Source: Branchiostoma floridae (taxonomy: Eukaryota; Chordata; Leptocardii; Amphioxiformes; Branchiostomatidae). Taken from it: a stretch of 64,000 nt of DNA. The stretch is taken from contig NC_049990.1 in NCBI RefSeq assembly GCF_000003815.2, forward strand, positions 18,873,994 through 18,937,993, read 5' to 3'. The notes beneath the pieces are model-generated. The model searched no databases. It was not told the origin of the DNA and saw only the letters and a program-made list of their open reading frames with translations. The position numbers and the translations under genes are program-made. Positions 14,101 to 29,100 of the stretch are shown here, one piece after another (the first letter of the stretch is position 1; each line of letters begins with the position of its first letter).

Positions 14101-17100
14101 TTGACTTTTGATTTGAGATCTAATAGGAGATACACCACCACGTTGTATTCTATACATGCATCACAGGTGAGTCTATTTGTATCGAATGGAATTTTAACGT
14201 TGCTAGATTTATGGGGACTGAGATAAGATGTCTTTGGTGACTCTTGTTGGTATAGAAACAACCCACAGTTAGTGACGGTTCGTGATACGAAGTTATCAAG
14301 GAGTAACAAGACGTTTGTACTTAAGGTAATCTAACTCGTACGCACTGGTAGAGTTGCAGCCTAGTATCTCTGCTCTCATGCCGATGTAATTATGCCAGGA
14401 CTGAGCCACTAGACGAACATAACGAGCTTCAACAGGATTGTCCAGTAGATTGGTTACAGGGGTGTTCTTGTCAATGTTGCCTGGAAAGACCTGAAAGGGA
14501 TTGGGGGAATTTGATTCAGATTATATCCTCTACTCTGTGTCTCAAATATGATGTATTCAGCTAGCCAAAACAAACATTGACCAAACAGGATCGGAATCAT
14601 TATACATTTTATAAAAAAAACAACGACGGAAGTATCAATGACGAGTTAAACACAAACACTCCTTTAAAAGAAATAAAGAACCAAATATGCCAGCACTGGA
14701 AACTGTGTGAAAAGAGAAGCACAAAGTTTGGGTGGGACCCAAACTTAAAATCTCATCTTACTCAATCTGTAAGGTGTTGGAAGGTAGGGAGCCAGATATC
14801 ATCTGCATGTACTAATATTAAAACCATGAAATACCAATCACTTTCCTCTGTAGAAGTTGCTTCGCAAAACGTCTAAATTTCACTGATATTTTTTCGTGAT
14901 ATTTGTGAAGAAGAATACGAGCATGGGCAGTATATATTTAAGATACCTTTTCTGAGCCATCGCCATCTGCATAGGTCATCAAAGTAGTAACATCTGTACC
15001 GTACTGTAGTTTGTACGAGGTCACCCATTGGTCTTGATGAACATTATAGCGACCTTGAATGATGGTGCCCGTGATGATCTTAACTTCTCCTAAGTCCACC
15101 TAAAAGGCAATAATTGTTTTTCGTTCACACTGCACAAGGAATGGAAGGAGATCGTAATACTTTATACATAAATATGGATAACAGACTGTTTGTTTGTTTG
15201 TTTGTTGAAATGACATATATTCTTCCTGGAGTCAATGATACAAAACTACAGGAAATAGAAATAACAAAGAAGTCAAACATACGTCTGAATCAAGTATTAC
15301 ATTAAAAAACCATCAAAGTAAACGAAAATCTGATATCAAAACAGTGAACCGAAAGATGATTAGGAGGGTAATATCAACCATGAGAACTGTAGAAATGAGA
15401 AAGGTCGACATTTGCTTGAGAGCAAATACAGCATATTTTAGCCATCTCCCTCCCCATGCAACAATCACCCATTTGCAAAAATTGAACACTTCTGCTTAAA
15501 ATGACTTCTAACTACTAGTCACACTAATGAGCGAAAATTAATCTTACAAAGTCGTCCTGAGCAAGAATGAACTCTTACAGTGTATCCATGTAAAAAGGTA
15601 AAATAGACCAGTCCAAAATCCGCTAAAAATGGGTTTTGAATCATAACCGCCCAAAACTGAATTTGAAAAAAAAAACTCCGTGCAAAAATTCCTGTGATAC
15701 TCCTATGTATAGTGGAGCAGTAAAAAAAAGACTTCCACGAAAATAGGACTTGACATAATCACCAAACTCCAGAAATGAATTTAAAAAATACCCCCCTCCG
15801 TGCAAGAATATACTCTTCCAACACACCCCATGTAAAATTGCAAATAGACCAGTCCAGAAATACTCCCACTGAACACACGGCCTTTTGTATAAGAAACCCA
15901 GTCCAAAATTGAATTTTAAAAAAGTCCCCCGTGCATGAATGGACACTTCTAGAAAACACCAGGCTCGCTGATTGACTGTCAAATCCTCCCCGGGATAGTG
16001 ATTCAGACTAGACCAGGCCTGCCATGCGAGAGAAGTCCTCATGTTGGGTCAACGACCTTGAGGTCTTTGACCCCTCCTTCTGACCATTGGAAAATGACAA
16101 AAAAATACCCCAATAAATAATTTGAAGTCTTTAATGGCACGAATTATACATGGGTCATTTCAATAAATATCCAGTGCACCCCTTTACCAAAATGTAGGTC
16201 AGTTGGTCGTAAAGCCAGGGTACAGGAGCCAAAAGTGTCTCTTTTTGGTAAAAAATTGGCCCAAAAATCGCAAAATAAAGCATTTTGTTGTACTGTATGC
16301 GAATAGTATTATTGAATCCATGTGTGCATATGTCCAGGGTACTCCAATACCAAATTCCATGTCATTTGGTTGAAACACCATGGTGCAGGAGCCAGAAATT
16401 TCCTTTTTTTGGTAAAAATAACTGGCACAAAATCATAAAACTAAGCATTTTGTTGTACTCTATACCACAAGTGTTATTGAATCTATATGGGCATGTCATC
16501 AAGGCACCTCTGTGCCAAATTTCAGGTCATTCGGCTGTAATACCATGGTCCAGGGGGCCAAAATATACAGTTTTGGTCTAAACATAACCAAAAAAACAAA
16601 CAATAAAATCCTTTTAGAGGCAGATTATGAAAAAAATGAAAAAGAGTCCGAAGGTATGGGCCCACTCCACCCTTGTACCATATTTCAGGTCATTCGGTCC
16701 AGGAACGACGGAGATGAATCAATTTGAAGATTTGACAGGAGAAAGAAGATGAAAGAAGAAGAAACATTAAGAATACAATATATTTCACCATACCTGTGAT
16801 ATGGCTGAAATATACATATACCGGTTCGATTGATGGAGTTAGTCATGAGGACTTTAGCAGAAAATGCGCCAACTGGTAGCTAGAACGCCCCTGTCTAATG
16901 TATCCAATTCAGTACCAACCTGTAACCACTCTCCGATGTTTCTGACATGGGTTAGCCATGACGTTGTACTGTTTAAACGTCCGAGGTGTGGAGCGAAATA
17001 TGGTTGACTGTCATAGAAAGAGGACGCCATGATGCTGCCGTCGGGTATAGCACCAGATTCCATCCCAAGTGGTCCAGGTGGATTACTACAGACTGGAACG

Positions 17101-20100
17101 ATGGTGTCACCTATCCGAGGATGAGCCCGGTATATTTATCACATTATTTTAGTTCCAAAAAGTGTTTCTGTCGAAAAACGTGTTAACTACGTTCACTTGT
17201 GATAAGGATTGACACAATTATATCACATTATTTAACAAGTAGATACAATTTAATCCATTACCATTCTTACTAGTAAAATAATGTGATACTGGGGTGCTAT
17301 CACATTATTTCGCTAATAGAGACCATCTTAACAATCTCTTACTAGTAAAATAATTATTTCACTAATAGAGACCATCTATACATCTCTTACTAGTAAAATA
17401 ATGTGTTAGTGGGGTGCTATCACATTATTTCACTAATTGTTCGGAAATTATTGAAAAACGATGTTATTGAGTGGAATGCTTTAATGTTTACCGGACAATA
17501 CATAGACAGTAACTCATGAGAGCTAGAGGTAAGATTTACAATACCACGCACGCAGTGCTTCCCAAAGATAAATTTTTGGAAAATGAAATCACTTTTGATA
17601 TAGATATATACCCTCAGAAAGTGTGTTGTTGGTTGACTTACCATTTGGTTCAGTTGATTCACCTAAGTTCAAATTATCACTTTCAGTGACAAGTTCCCAT
17701 TGCTTTTCCTGCAATGACTCCGTCATGTGTTCTGAAAGGTAATAAAGACCTCAGATGAAATTACAAAATATATCTCATATCCCTTTAGATAATCCCTTGT
17801 GGACAATAGCACCTAAACATCTCTGTAATATTTATACGATAAACGATAAATTTATTTTAAAAAGGGATAGATTTTGTTGCAAGCTGGTGTCATAAACAAC
17901 TCACCAAGCATCGTACTTGCTGTCATTACAGCCTCCTCTAACCACAGGCTTCGAATAGAGTAGATGGGTCCGTTAGCTGGTGTCTCGGATTGCCATGTTT
18001 GGGCGACGCTTTCAAGAAAACTGCCGTCATCCACAGTATCACCCACCCCGACGAACGCTTCATTTACATACAGCCGCAGTTCCCCTGTAGTAGACTGAAG
18101 AACTAAGAATGCTGGTTTGTTGAATTCCAACAGGACGTCAACCGTGGTAGCGTTGTTCTCGTGAAAAAGTGCTGCCGACAAGAGAGGCTCCTCCCAGTGG
18201 CTGTTTGATACAAACACAGCCACGCTTCCGGACTGGAACCAGTTAGTAGTGATAACAGGTGTGTATCCACTGGTACCTCTGTACACAGTTATCCAAAACC
18301 CTACAGAAAGACTACTACACGGAGAAGAACTGACATTACAGGAATAGAAGGCATTTGTAAGGTCTATGTGAGCTCCTCGTTGATGTACGTAAAGAGAGTC
18401 ATTTTGGACGGAGTAGGCACTGTTCATTGCAGGTGTTATGACGTCAATATCAGACATATACTTCATTTCAGCTTTGGGGCCTAGGGTCCCACAGAAAGAG
18501 CAGTACCATGGTGTCATTGATGCAAAAGAAGATCCTGCAAAATGAAAAATAACAATACTATTACAATTAGTCAATACAACATGATTTTATTTTGCAAATA
18601 GCACGACTATGTTTCGATATTACTCTATTATACGGTGTATCATGTAATAAAACAGCTCAACAAGTCTTGTGTACGATATGTCAAAGTTTATGAAGGTTCC
18701 TTAAAATAAACGATTGTTAGCCAACTCATATAATCTAACACAACCCAATTAAACAAGAAAGAAAGACAACTTACCGTAAAGTTGTGAAATCTCATCCATC
18801 GGAAGCATCCGTTCAATCCAACGGAACTCGTCGAGAACAACATCGGCTGGATATGATGGGACATCTCCCGCAAAACGCATTCCAATGGCCACCTTAGGAC
18901 AAAACAATGAGCATATGCATATGGCTCAATCAAGATGCGGTAATACGTAATGACAAATTCAAGCTACTGAAAAGGCATCTGTACACACGTTATAATCTAC
19001 AATGACGATGATGATGATGATTGGTTTATTGAAAGGGAAGATATCTGGCAGCCCAATGGCTGAATTATGTATCATCTTACAGAAATGACACTTAATTGTG
19101 TACTTTTCACTCCCAGTGAAGGAAGTTGTGTCTATTAAAGTGTATCGATTGCAAGATCATAAGATGTGGTACATATAAAGGGAGACATTGAAATGACTTG
19201 TTCAGATGTCAGCTAAATGCTTACTGTGGTATGTTTGCAACATTTTAGCGTTAAGGAACAAGCAATATCATCATTTTCCAAAATCATATCCTGTTTCTTG
19301 AGTAGCTGCTTTTTGGCATATCTTATTACCTGGATGTCTAATCTTCATCGACGTAATGTCATCATTGAATCTTTCCAAAGTCAGCGACTGTTATATACAT
19401 ATTGTTATATACATCATTAGCAAAGACTTACCTTTCGTGCTGCATCATCTGTTCTGGTGACATTTCGTACAGAAGGTGAAGAATCCACTTCGTAAAGTTT
19501 TCCGTCTAGGTACACGGACAGTGTGAGTTCCAGAGGATGCCACGTGAACGCAACGTGAGTCCAGCGACGCCTAAATGGAGGGAACGGCACCTGAAGGAGA
19601 TATAGTTTCAACAGTTAGTGATCCACCAAGGCACTTTTACTGATGATGGATATCTTGCAGTGATAGTGTGTGTGGTAAATATTGCAGTGTTAGTGTGTAT
19701 GGTAAATATTGCAGTTTTAGTATGTGTAGTTAACATTGCAACCCTAGTGTATATTGCAAATATTGCAGTTTTGGTGTATTTGTTAGATACTGCAGTTTTT
19801 GTGTACATGGTAAATATCACAGTGTTAGTGTATATGGTAAATATTGCAGTGTTAGTGTATTTGGTAGGATAGAAAAGTTGGGTTATAGTATGCTTGAACT
19901 TGATTTGGAATTTACAATAAAGGGAACGACATGGTACATGGCATGATGATTTGAACATACGAAAGACATACAAACGATGAGAAAATTCATTTAAGTATAA
20001 AAGTACATGTCATATAACAAATGATGAGAAAATACATTTAAGTATAAAAGTACATGTCATAAAATGACGCTACACAATAAGCATGTTTTCATACCTTGCT

Positions 20101-23100
20101 GATAACTTCCCTTGTTGATGAAATAACTACAAAGTTTTTGTCAAGTGGGTCGTAATATACACCGACGCCCCACGCATTGTGATGGTCGCCATGGAAATCT
20201 ATGACGTATGCCCTGTCTGTCTCCGGGACGGACGTGACGAACATCCAGAACGAAATGGTGAAACCCTCCGAGCAGTAGGAGATGTCTCTCATGCACCTGG
20301 AGTGGAAGATGAGTAGTCTACGAGTGATCAACGTTATGAAATGAGCATTGGCAAGACCACTTCTGTCTCCAATGAACAAGCCAAACGAAAATGTTATGTC
20401 ATCTTTTACACTTACGTACCTACCTCACTGCCTTTGTGCTCAGGTATACTACAAGTAATTGTTCTGAATTCGGCAATAACAATTATGTACTCCTAAATAC
20501 ATTGGCTCATTGGTCTATGAAGACAATGGTAGATACCTAGGTAGCAGATGTTTCCAGATTGTCAAAGGTCCTGCGCTACAGTCCATCGCTTTCCCAAAAA
20601 GTCCATCCACTGATGCAATGTTGGAATCTTCCATCGAGAAATACAGCTCTGCACCTAGAGGAAAGAACGGAAGTCAATTTAGTTATCATTGTTATAATGA
20701 GACTGAATATTGTTAACTATCATTAGAGAATTTCATGAATTCTGAAGCACAACCTTAGAGATAAAGGTACTAGTAAATGTCAAATGGATGGATACTGACG
20801 TTACAATCGGTAAATGTCAGATACTTGGAGCATTGATATTTATGGACGTTGCCCATATGTACATACCCCAAAGGGAATCAGCAGTTGTCATAAGACTTTC
20901 TGTCACGTCGGACTCCTCCAACCACCATCCAGAGAAACTCACGCTTCCAGATGTTGTATCATTGACGTCACCTGTCCATGGCCCAAGGTACAATGTTGTG
21001 GCCCTCACTTCGGTGATGTTAAGGTATAGATTTGACGTCATTGAGGTGTTCAGCGACCTCACTTTTTCATTATTTAGATAAGCCTCTAACTTGTAATCCT
21101 CCGTAACTCTCATCTGTAAAAAAAACAAGGACAATGTGGTTAAAATATGTCTTGCTAATGAAGTTAGATATAATTTCTAAATGTTCACAAATATGGTGAT
21201 GACCCTTGCGGCGTCAGAGAATAACGTTGTATTTTGTCATTGTCAAACGTTTAAACGTATGTCATTCATGTCAGGATACAATAGCTTTGCGTACAATCTT
21301 AGTCAGTGATAGGCCGAAGTTATTGCTTTCGTGTACTGTTATACCTGTGCGAATGTCCATATTCCTGGAGAAGAAGTAAAGTTGATGGAGTACTCTCCAA
21401 TGTCCCATGTACATGTTACTGTCCCTGGGTCACACGTGAGTTGCAGAACAGCTGTTTCGTTGGTATGTGCCACTCCCAGGATCCTACGTTCAGTATCTCC
21501 TTCATACATGAACCTAAAATGAAACAAGAAGCACCATTCAAAACAAAGACTATGAAGACAACATTCAGGATCTTTTCCCCATAGCTTTGTGTATAGCCAC
21601 TCGCACAAACAACTGTACTTTTAAGCTCGCCCAGTAGCATTGTGTGTGATCGTGATTAATAAACACTGCTTGCTTTATGGATCTGGTCATTAACGTGATT
21701 ATACTTTATCATTAGACCCACCCTATAGTATTGTGTGCGAGAAAAAATAAAACAAGTTTAAGATTCATCGTATCAACATACGCAGTCAATATCTATCCTA
21801 GGCTCTAATTGGCTACTGGCAGACGAAGAAAGAAAAAGAATGCACCGGGAAAACATAATCATATCTATATTCGAAAAAGTAGACGACGTTTAACATGTCG
21901 TGGATACTTCCGCTGGGTGTCATTGGCTTATCTGTCGAATCCTAGAAACGTTGGGACATGACATACAAACGAGAAAAATGTAATTGAATGGTCGTAAAAA
22001 TAAAGATTTACCTCAGGGACATCGTCATTTCTTGGAAGCAGGTCATATCTGCCAGACACTCCATGGAGAATGACCCGCAGTGCAGAAAAGACCCCGCCGT
22101 CAGATGTACATAATTACGATAGTCGCTGGTCTCAATCCTGGCATCACCGACGATTGCACACGGCGGATTGCCGTCAATGATAGATGACGTTTCCTGGAAG
22201 GTTGTCATGGGGATGGCATACTTCCGGGATATCCTTCCTGGTAAATGAACAAAAAGAAGAACTACATTGCGCGACGTCATTGTTGGAACAGGTACAATGT
22301 ATGGCAACTTCTACATACATGATAATTAAACCACATGTATTGCTAATATGTATAGATTTTAACCAAATCTAATTTTGCATAACAGTATAGGAAATCTAGT
22401 CAGCTTAATGCATGCTAATACTCTAGAACATTATGTTGATAACAGTACGCTACTTAATCAGGTATGGCATTATCTCGTCGCATTTGCAAGGAGTTGTATA
22501 TACATTGTAGGTGTATAAAAAAAACATATCAAACGTTGCGATTAATCTGAAAGTCTATTGTCTTACACTGAACTATCCAACTACAGCTATATGAAGACCC
22601 AAAAATGAAAGATAGTGTTTGAATAGCATGTGATCCATCATTCTTTACACTTTAACAAGAATGTTAGTATTTCTTTCCTATCTTGATTTCCGTACCTTGA
22701 TTGAGACGAAATACCGACAGAGCTGTTTCACCTCCACAGATCTGATCACTGTTTCCCGGACATAGGAAGTCACAGGAGGAGTTTACGTTGGAACTCCCTG
22801 GTATGGAAAAGTACTCTGTAGAGCCACAGTGGCAGTCGGTGCCATTCCCTAGAGCTGTAAGTAGAAAAAGGCTTGTGTCTTAATGTACATGTATCAATGG
22901 AAAGGTACTGCGTTAACAAATCGAAGCTCATGGACAACGGTTCACAACCACATTTGAACTGCTAAGGTATACAATTTCGTCGATTAAACTTAGATAAAAT
23001 CTTCTGTTTTATCTACACCAAAAAGTGAGACGACACTTAAGACAGTGGTGACATAGAATACAAAGTAATATACCTGCGAAGTGGTGACCCTCATCAGTAC

Positions 23101-26100
23101 AATAAGACAAGCATATTTCCACGTTCATGTCGGCGTAGGTGATGGCACTCTGTGAAATGATCTCTGTCGGACCTGTCTTGTAGCAGCCCATGTATCTGTT
23201 CTTGCCAACTAATTGAGAATATATGAATACATTAAGATCAACATATGGCCGTTAACTGGAGGAAAAGCTTTAGTATAGTTGCAAGCAATCATAAGCCTCG
23301 TAATGTATGGTTGAAGAGGTACTTACCATAGAGATGTTGAATGTCTTCTTGGAAAAACACTTCGTCCAAAGAAAAGCTCGCACCAGGATCTAGTTGATTG
23401 TTGTCCCGCCCGACATACAATCCAGAATACATATCATGCTGCAGATACCCTAGTGGAGTTCTTTCAGCTGAGTTGACAACCAGGCGACTATTTAGGTACA
23501 AGCGGAAGATACTATTTCCTGGTTCCCACACCAGCGCAACATGTAGCCATCGATTTACCAATACTGGAAATCTAATGGAAAACAATTCCTTTGAGTTGGA
23601 CACTTCTGCTATGCCCTCTTTTGTTGTTGAATTGTACTTGAGTGCAAACCCTCTGGTCGTGATGAGGTCACCGGAGTTGGAGATGATTGTCTGTGTCCCA
23701 CTCCCGCCGATGTCAACTTTCATCCAGACAGCAAGGGTGAAGCCTACGGCACAGTTAGTGGAGCTTCCCAGGCAGTCATGTGGAAAGTCTCCCACATGAA
23801 GGTAACCTACAGTGCCTAGAAGAGAAAATGAGATATATTGTTTGAAAAACTTTCCCCTGCTGAGTCATCATGTCATAGATTCAGGTGTCATTCTAGAGAA
23901 TATAGTTAAAGAGGAAAATCTTTGCAGAACAATTTCATCTGTGTTGGTAACGTTAGGTGACATTACGAAAAAAAAATTACCTAACCAACACTTGACATTT
24001 AGTTTTTGACTGACTCCATCTGCCGACATGGTCGGACAAGTCTGACTGCAGTTGGTTAAGTAAGTTTTATTTTTTCATAATAATGATAATAAGAAGAGGG
24101 AGAATGTGCTACAAATTAGGAAGATTTCGTGTACATCACACCTGACTTCGTGTCAATTTTCACAGCATTCCCAATAACTCCACTGGTGAGAGATACAGTG
24201 CCGTTCACCGCAGCATCTATTTCTCCTCGAATACGGCCATCCTCCAAAACCTGCATGGGCATCCGGTACCTTTTATGTCGAGAATGGGATCCTGCAAGAA
24301 GGAAAGTAGAATGATTGATTACCCACCGTTCCCCTACACGATATTTACTGAAAGCATCATTTAGAAACATACTGAAACATGTTCATGGCATGTGTACAGA
24401 TTTAGGATGTAGTAGAAAATCTCATTTAACACACATGTAAACAGATGAGTGAATGTAAAGAAAGGACGAAACTCCAGCTAGTTTTTTTATATTTGCCATA
24501 ACTAATGCTCGAATAGATACGGCAAGTTTTAAACCTGGGGACTTACCATACAATTCCAATGCCTCTGATGGCTGGAGTACCTTCTCGGTGAAGAAGAAAT
24601 TGTCCAGCAGCAGCTTTCCACTGTTGCAAGCACCATCATCCCGTCCCCTTGTCCCGATGTGCAGCATAGTGTCGTTGTATCCAACGCTATTTACAGGTCT
24701 CCAAATCTGTGTCACTGGGACATTACTCGGTACACCATTCACGAACACTTTCAACTCGTTAAGCCAGGAAAATTGAATGCTTGACCAGACACTATTGGCC
24801 AGTTGGACTGTGGTTGATTGTTCATGAGTGTCGTTTGATTGAACAGAGATTGTATACCGATTATGCAAAGCCTCGTAAGCTATAAAAAAGCCTGGCGTCT
24901 CTCCTTCACCACCATTTGAGAGAAGGGTAAGTGTTTCATTGACGTTGGAGATTCTATAAGTTTTCACCCAAATACTGACAGTAAACCCGAACACACAGTA
25001 TATCGGACTGCCTAAGCACTGTCCTGGAAATGGTCCAGCAAAAAGGCTATTCTCCCTATCAACTACAAGAGCATAGCCGACCAGGCCATGTTCTAATATC
25101 ATGCGGTTGATTGGCTGGAGAAAGACTGCTTCTTGGTTGTCAGCAATACTGCCACTGTATGTGAGGTCCATTGAAAAGTTGTACTGCCTGACTGACGCCC
25201 CAATAGCTGGAGAAAACAAGAAGGAAATGTCAATAATGGGAACATTCACAAATACACAAGTACAACCAGGCAAAAACAGCGATGGAATCAAACGTGACCG
25301 TGGTAAAATTAACTGCCTTTCGTCAGTAACTCTGACTTAGTGGGTTCTACAAGAAACGTCCAACCGTTTCGAATACCATGTCCAGTAGCTTGAGTAACTG
25401 CCATCTAGCAGATCTTATTATCTGGATGTCTAAGCTTCACCAAAGTACGTAGACATAATCTCAGACTGATAGACAAGAGAACATTCATGACATCATTTGA
25501 GCAAAACAGTATGTGTTTAGCGGAAAATGTGGCAGCTATAACTTGTCGATTAGTGAGCAACCGAAAGTAGAACCGGTTATGGAATTATATCTTATAAAAA
25601 AGAATCCCAAATAACATACCGTAAAGAATCTTTATTTCCTCCGTAGTTAGCTGTCTGTCATTGAAGCGGATCTCGTCAATGGTGAACTGTGATTGACTCT
25701 CTCCGTCCAATGTTTTCCCGAGGACCAGTTCCGAGAAACACTCGGAACTGTTTCCTGTGGCTTCAGCCACCCCAGATGTCGCTAAAAGAGAAAAAAATAC
25801 TTTATAAGAAGCTTATTTTACCTAATGATTTGTGTAGGTAATAATCGGTACAGGTATCAATGTTCTGAAGCAAATATATGTAATACTGTGGCTATGCATC
25901 AGTAAATGCCATATTTTGTACCTTGTACAATTTTTACGCCATAAAGTTACATGTATGTAATCTTAGACACAATTTGGGATTAATCCTTAGTCAAACGCTT
26001 CACAAAAGACACACGGTCTTTTGTAAACTGATGTTTTAAGATACTATAGATTTCGTAATGCACAAAATTAACAGTTGGTATGTCTACTAGAATCTTCAGA

Positions 26101-29100
26101 CCGTCCCTTCTTTCCCTTTAGTTAAAGTGATGGAGACCCATTGGATACATACAATTGCGCTTGATGCCGTTGATGAAAGTCGCTAGGTCTCCTACTTGGC
26201 TCCAAGAGAAGGCGAGATGCGTCCATTGTTCTGGGTGTACTTCTAACAATGACTTCCACATGTTGCCGTCAGCCCTGATAAAAAACTCTGCCGTTGTCTG
26301 GCTGTCGGCCTAAAGGAGCGGAATCAAACTTAAAAATCAACCTATCATTTAGGTTTTGAACAATTGACTTTGTAATGGGTTACGATTTCTTGGTGATACA
26401 TATTTCATCTAGACACTAGAGTTCCACGACCTCATGACTTCATCATATAATATCAACCATAACGACTGATTCAAGTATTGAATTCCCACTATTTTTTTAG
26501 TATGGCATAATACAATTTTATCATCATTCAAATTAGGTCTACATTTGCTAAATTGGTGACATATTTCTGACAAATAACACTGTTTGCTAGTTAATTAATT
26601 AATTGTCACTAGTGACATTTGTGGCTAGCCGAGCAGCAAGATTTTTGAGGACTTGTTTGTTTATGGAGTTGAGGACAGTAGTGCGGAGTAATAGTAGATA
26701 TGTGACAAAACTATGGGTTTTACGCCATTTTCGTCATTGTTTTATGCAATGCAATGCATATGAGAGAAACCCATTTGTTACTATGGTGAGTAGATCATTT
26801 GCAAACACTAAAAAAATGACAGTGGAGCAAAGCAGTTGCCCTGGGGTACACCAAACTGTTTACGCATACTGCCTGTTTCCAAGGTAACTACTATTCGCTT
26901 ACTAGCTGGTGGTTAGAAACCATTATAGCTTTCTAGTTTGGATGAACAGATGTCATGGTTAATGATATCAAAAGCTTCACTAACTAAAGATAACAGCCAT
27001 CACGGCGCCAGCCAAATCTCCTTTGTCTATCTCCTCCAACTATTTGTCTCACATTTGCATGAGTGCACTTACTGGATGGTGTGTGTGTCTTTTTTGCAGA
27101 AGGGAACAAGTAACTTAACCGGTTCATCAAGATCCCCCAAGTTATTTTGTCACCTGTCGACTCTACTTTTACAGATTTAGGTCATTGGTCGACCTAAGAT
27201 AAGTATTGACCACTCACATTGATTTTCTAAGGGGTTACGACAGAGCACGTCTACACAACTCAGACACAGGTAAATTATGTTTTTAATCCTTCTTCTGCCT
27301 AACCATGTAACCAATACAAAAGCGTTGCCAAATGGCACTTCACTAGCTGCAGGAAGAATTCCAGGCATACCTTTATGCTTGTTTCAAGGCCCCGCCTGGT
27401 TCATGTGAAGCCATTAGGGCAGTCTTTAGTATGTGATCATATCAAGTGATCTGTTTTGCCTTAACTACGATTCACGCAAAAATGCCCATACTACTGAGTC
27501 CAATCCAACCACCAAAACAACGGTGCTCTTCTGGAAAGTGGGTAGAATGGGGTACAGTATGGTTTTATACAGCTGGCCCCACACCAGTAGTATACTAGTA
27601 CCAAACTAGAAGTTATTTCGGAATATTCCTTACTCGTTGGTTACCCACTCCAAAAAAATTACCATAAAGTCGACTGATTAGACTTCATTCTCCAATATGT
27701 AAGTTTGATAAAGGAGGTTAGAATTGGGTTTGATTATTATTCTACATGTTTGTCTGCTGCCTGAGGGGCGACCATGTTTGTATCGCAATCACTAAACTAG
27801 TTAGTCCACATTTTTGGTGACGCCCCAGGGACGAAGCCTGTCCGAGGCAAACTACATGTACTAGTATACAAACTCACCGATGCATTTCGAAAGAGTGTAG
27901 AGAAATGTGTTTTTTTTTGGGGGGGGGGCAGAATATTTGAGTATCCTTCAAGCTCTGTTTCTTGCAACCTGAGCAAATACCAGCTTTGCTCATATCATTA
28001 TGCAAATCTATATCTGTTTTCTTGTCGTAAATGTATCCTACCAAAGCAGCCAAATGACAGAATAGTAGGTTAACGTTTATAGTTGACTCTAGGTCGGACA
28101 TAGCATTGCTACAACCGCATACAGATTGGGTAGATATATTCAAGCTATGCCTGTCATTTCTGATCCCCCACTACAATTATGAATTAGCTTGGAAATTTAG
28201 AATAACTTTATCATAATTTCCAATCAGGTTTTGAAGTTTTCCAAGCGACGCCTACCACTCCTACAACTATGCCGGACATGAAACGGTCGCTGACAATTGA
28301 TGAGGTGCCAGACGTGCACAAGGAGCCGTATGTTCTTACGGGATACAGGCCCCCGCAGCAGCCATGGCGTTTTTACCTGATGAGTATCTTCTCCCAGCAC
28401 AACGAAACCGTGAACGTCTGGACCCACCTTCTGCCATGTTTCTACGTGCTGTGGCTGCTGAAGACATACTCTGGTGAGAACTATACAAAATATTTTACAT
28501 TATTTTGCTGTGAATTTAGAAGATCTATACTTCGAGAAACTGAGAATCAGAAAGTAATCACTGTCAAATGTAGGGAACAGAAACGTGTATACAGCTTATT
28601 CTGTCATTATAAGCTAGTGGAAAGTCTATTTTTTATGTATTGAATGTTTAGGAACAAGCTTATAATGATCTTGAGGTGAACACAATAGAAATGATCTTTA
28701 TGCTTTGGTGCATGGGGAAGACAATAAGGCTCCAGCAAAACGTGGCCACATTGTTCATGAGGATGTCTTTATTTGGAGTGGCTAGTCCACATTTGACTGT
28801 ACTTTAAAACAGTATACGTATACCGTTCCAGAAATAAACAGGGGATATTGTGTGCAATTTGTGTTTACGTGGGCAATGATACACACAATACCGTTTTTTG
28901 TTGTTATGTTTCAGACGAGGTAAGCTTCGCAAGTGACGTATCTTCAACGCTTCTGCTTCTCTTCGGCACCAGCGTCTTCACTTCACAGTTCCTGAGCGCA
29001 TGCGCCCATCTCCTACACTCTCGCTCTGTAGCTGCGTATTACGTCACCTTTATCTTTGACTATCTGGGAATCGCCTACCACTCATACACCAGCGGGACCG

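Noticed and set aside
15641-16042. 133-codon minus-strand ORF rich in Phe and Gly
   Set aside because: It is produced by degenerate 140-bp tandem repeats, with overlapping open frames and no domain or splice logic.
19608-19973. Repetitive ORF (TNTAIFT-type peptide)
   Set aside because: It is the translation of the 30-bp minisatellite; both strands are open, as expected for such a repeat.
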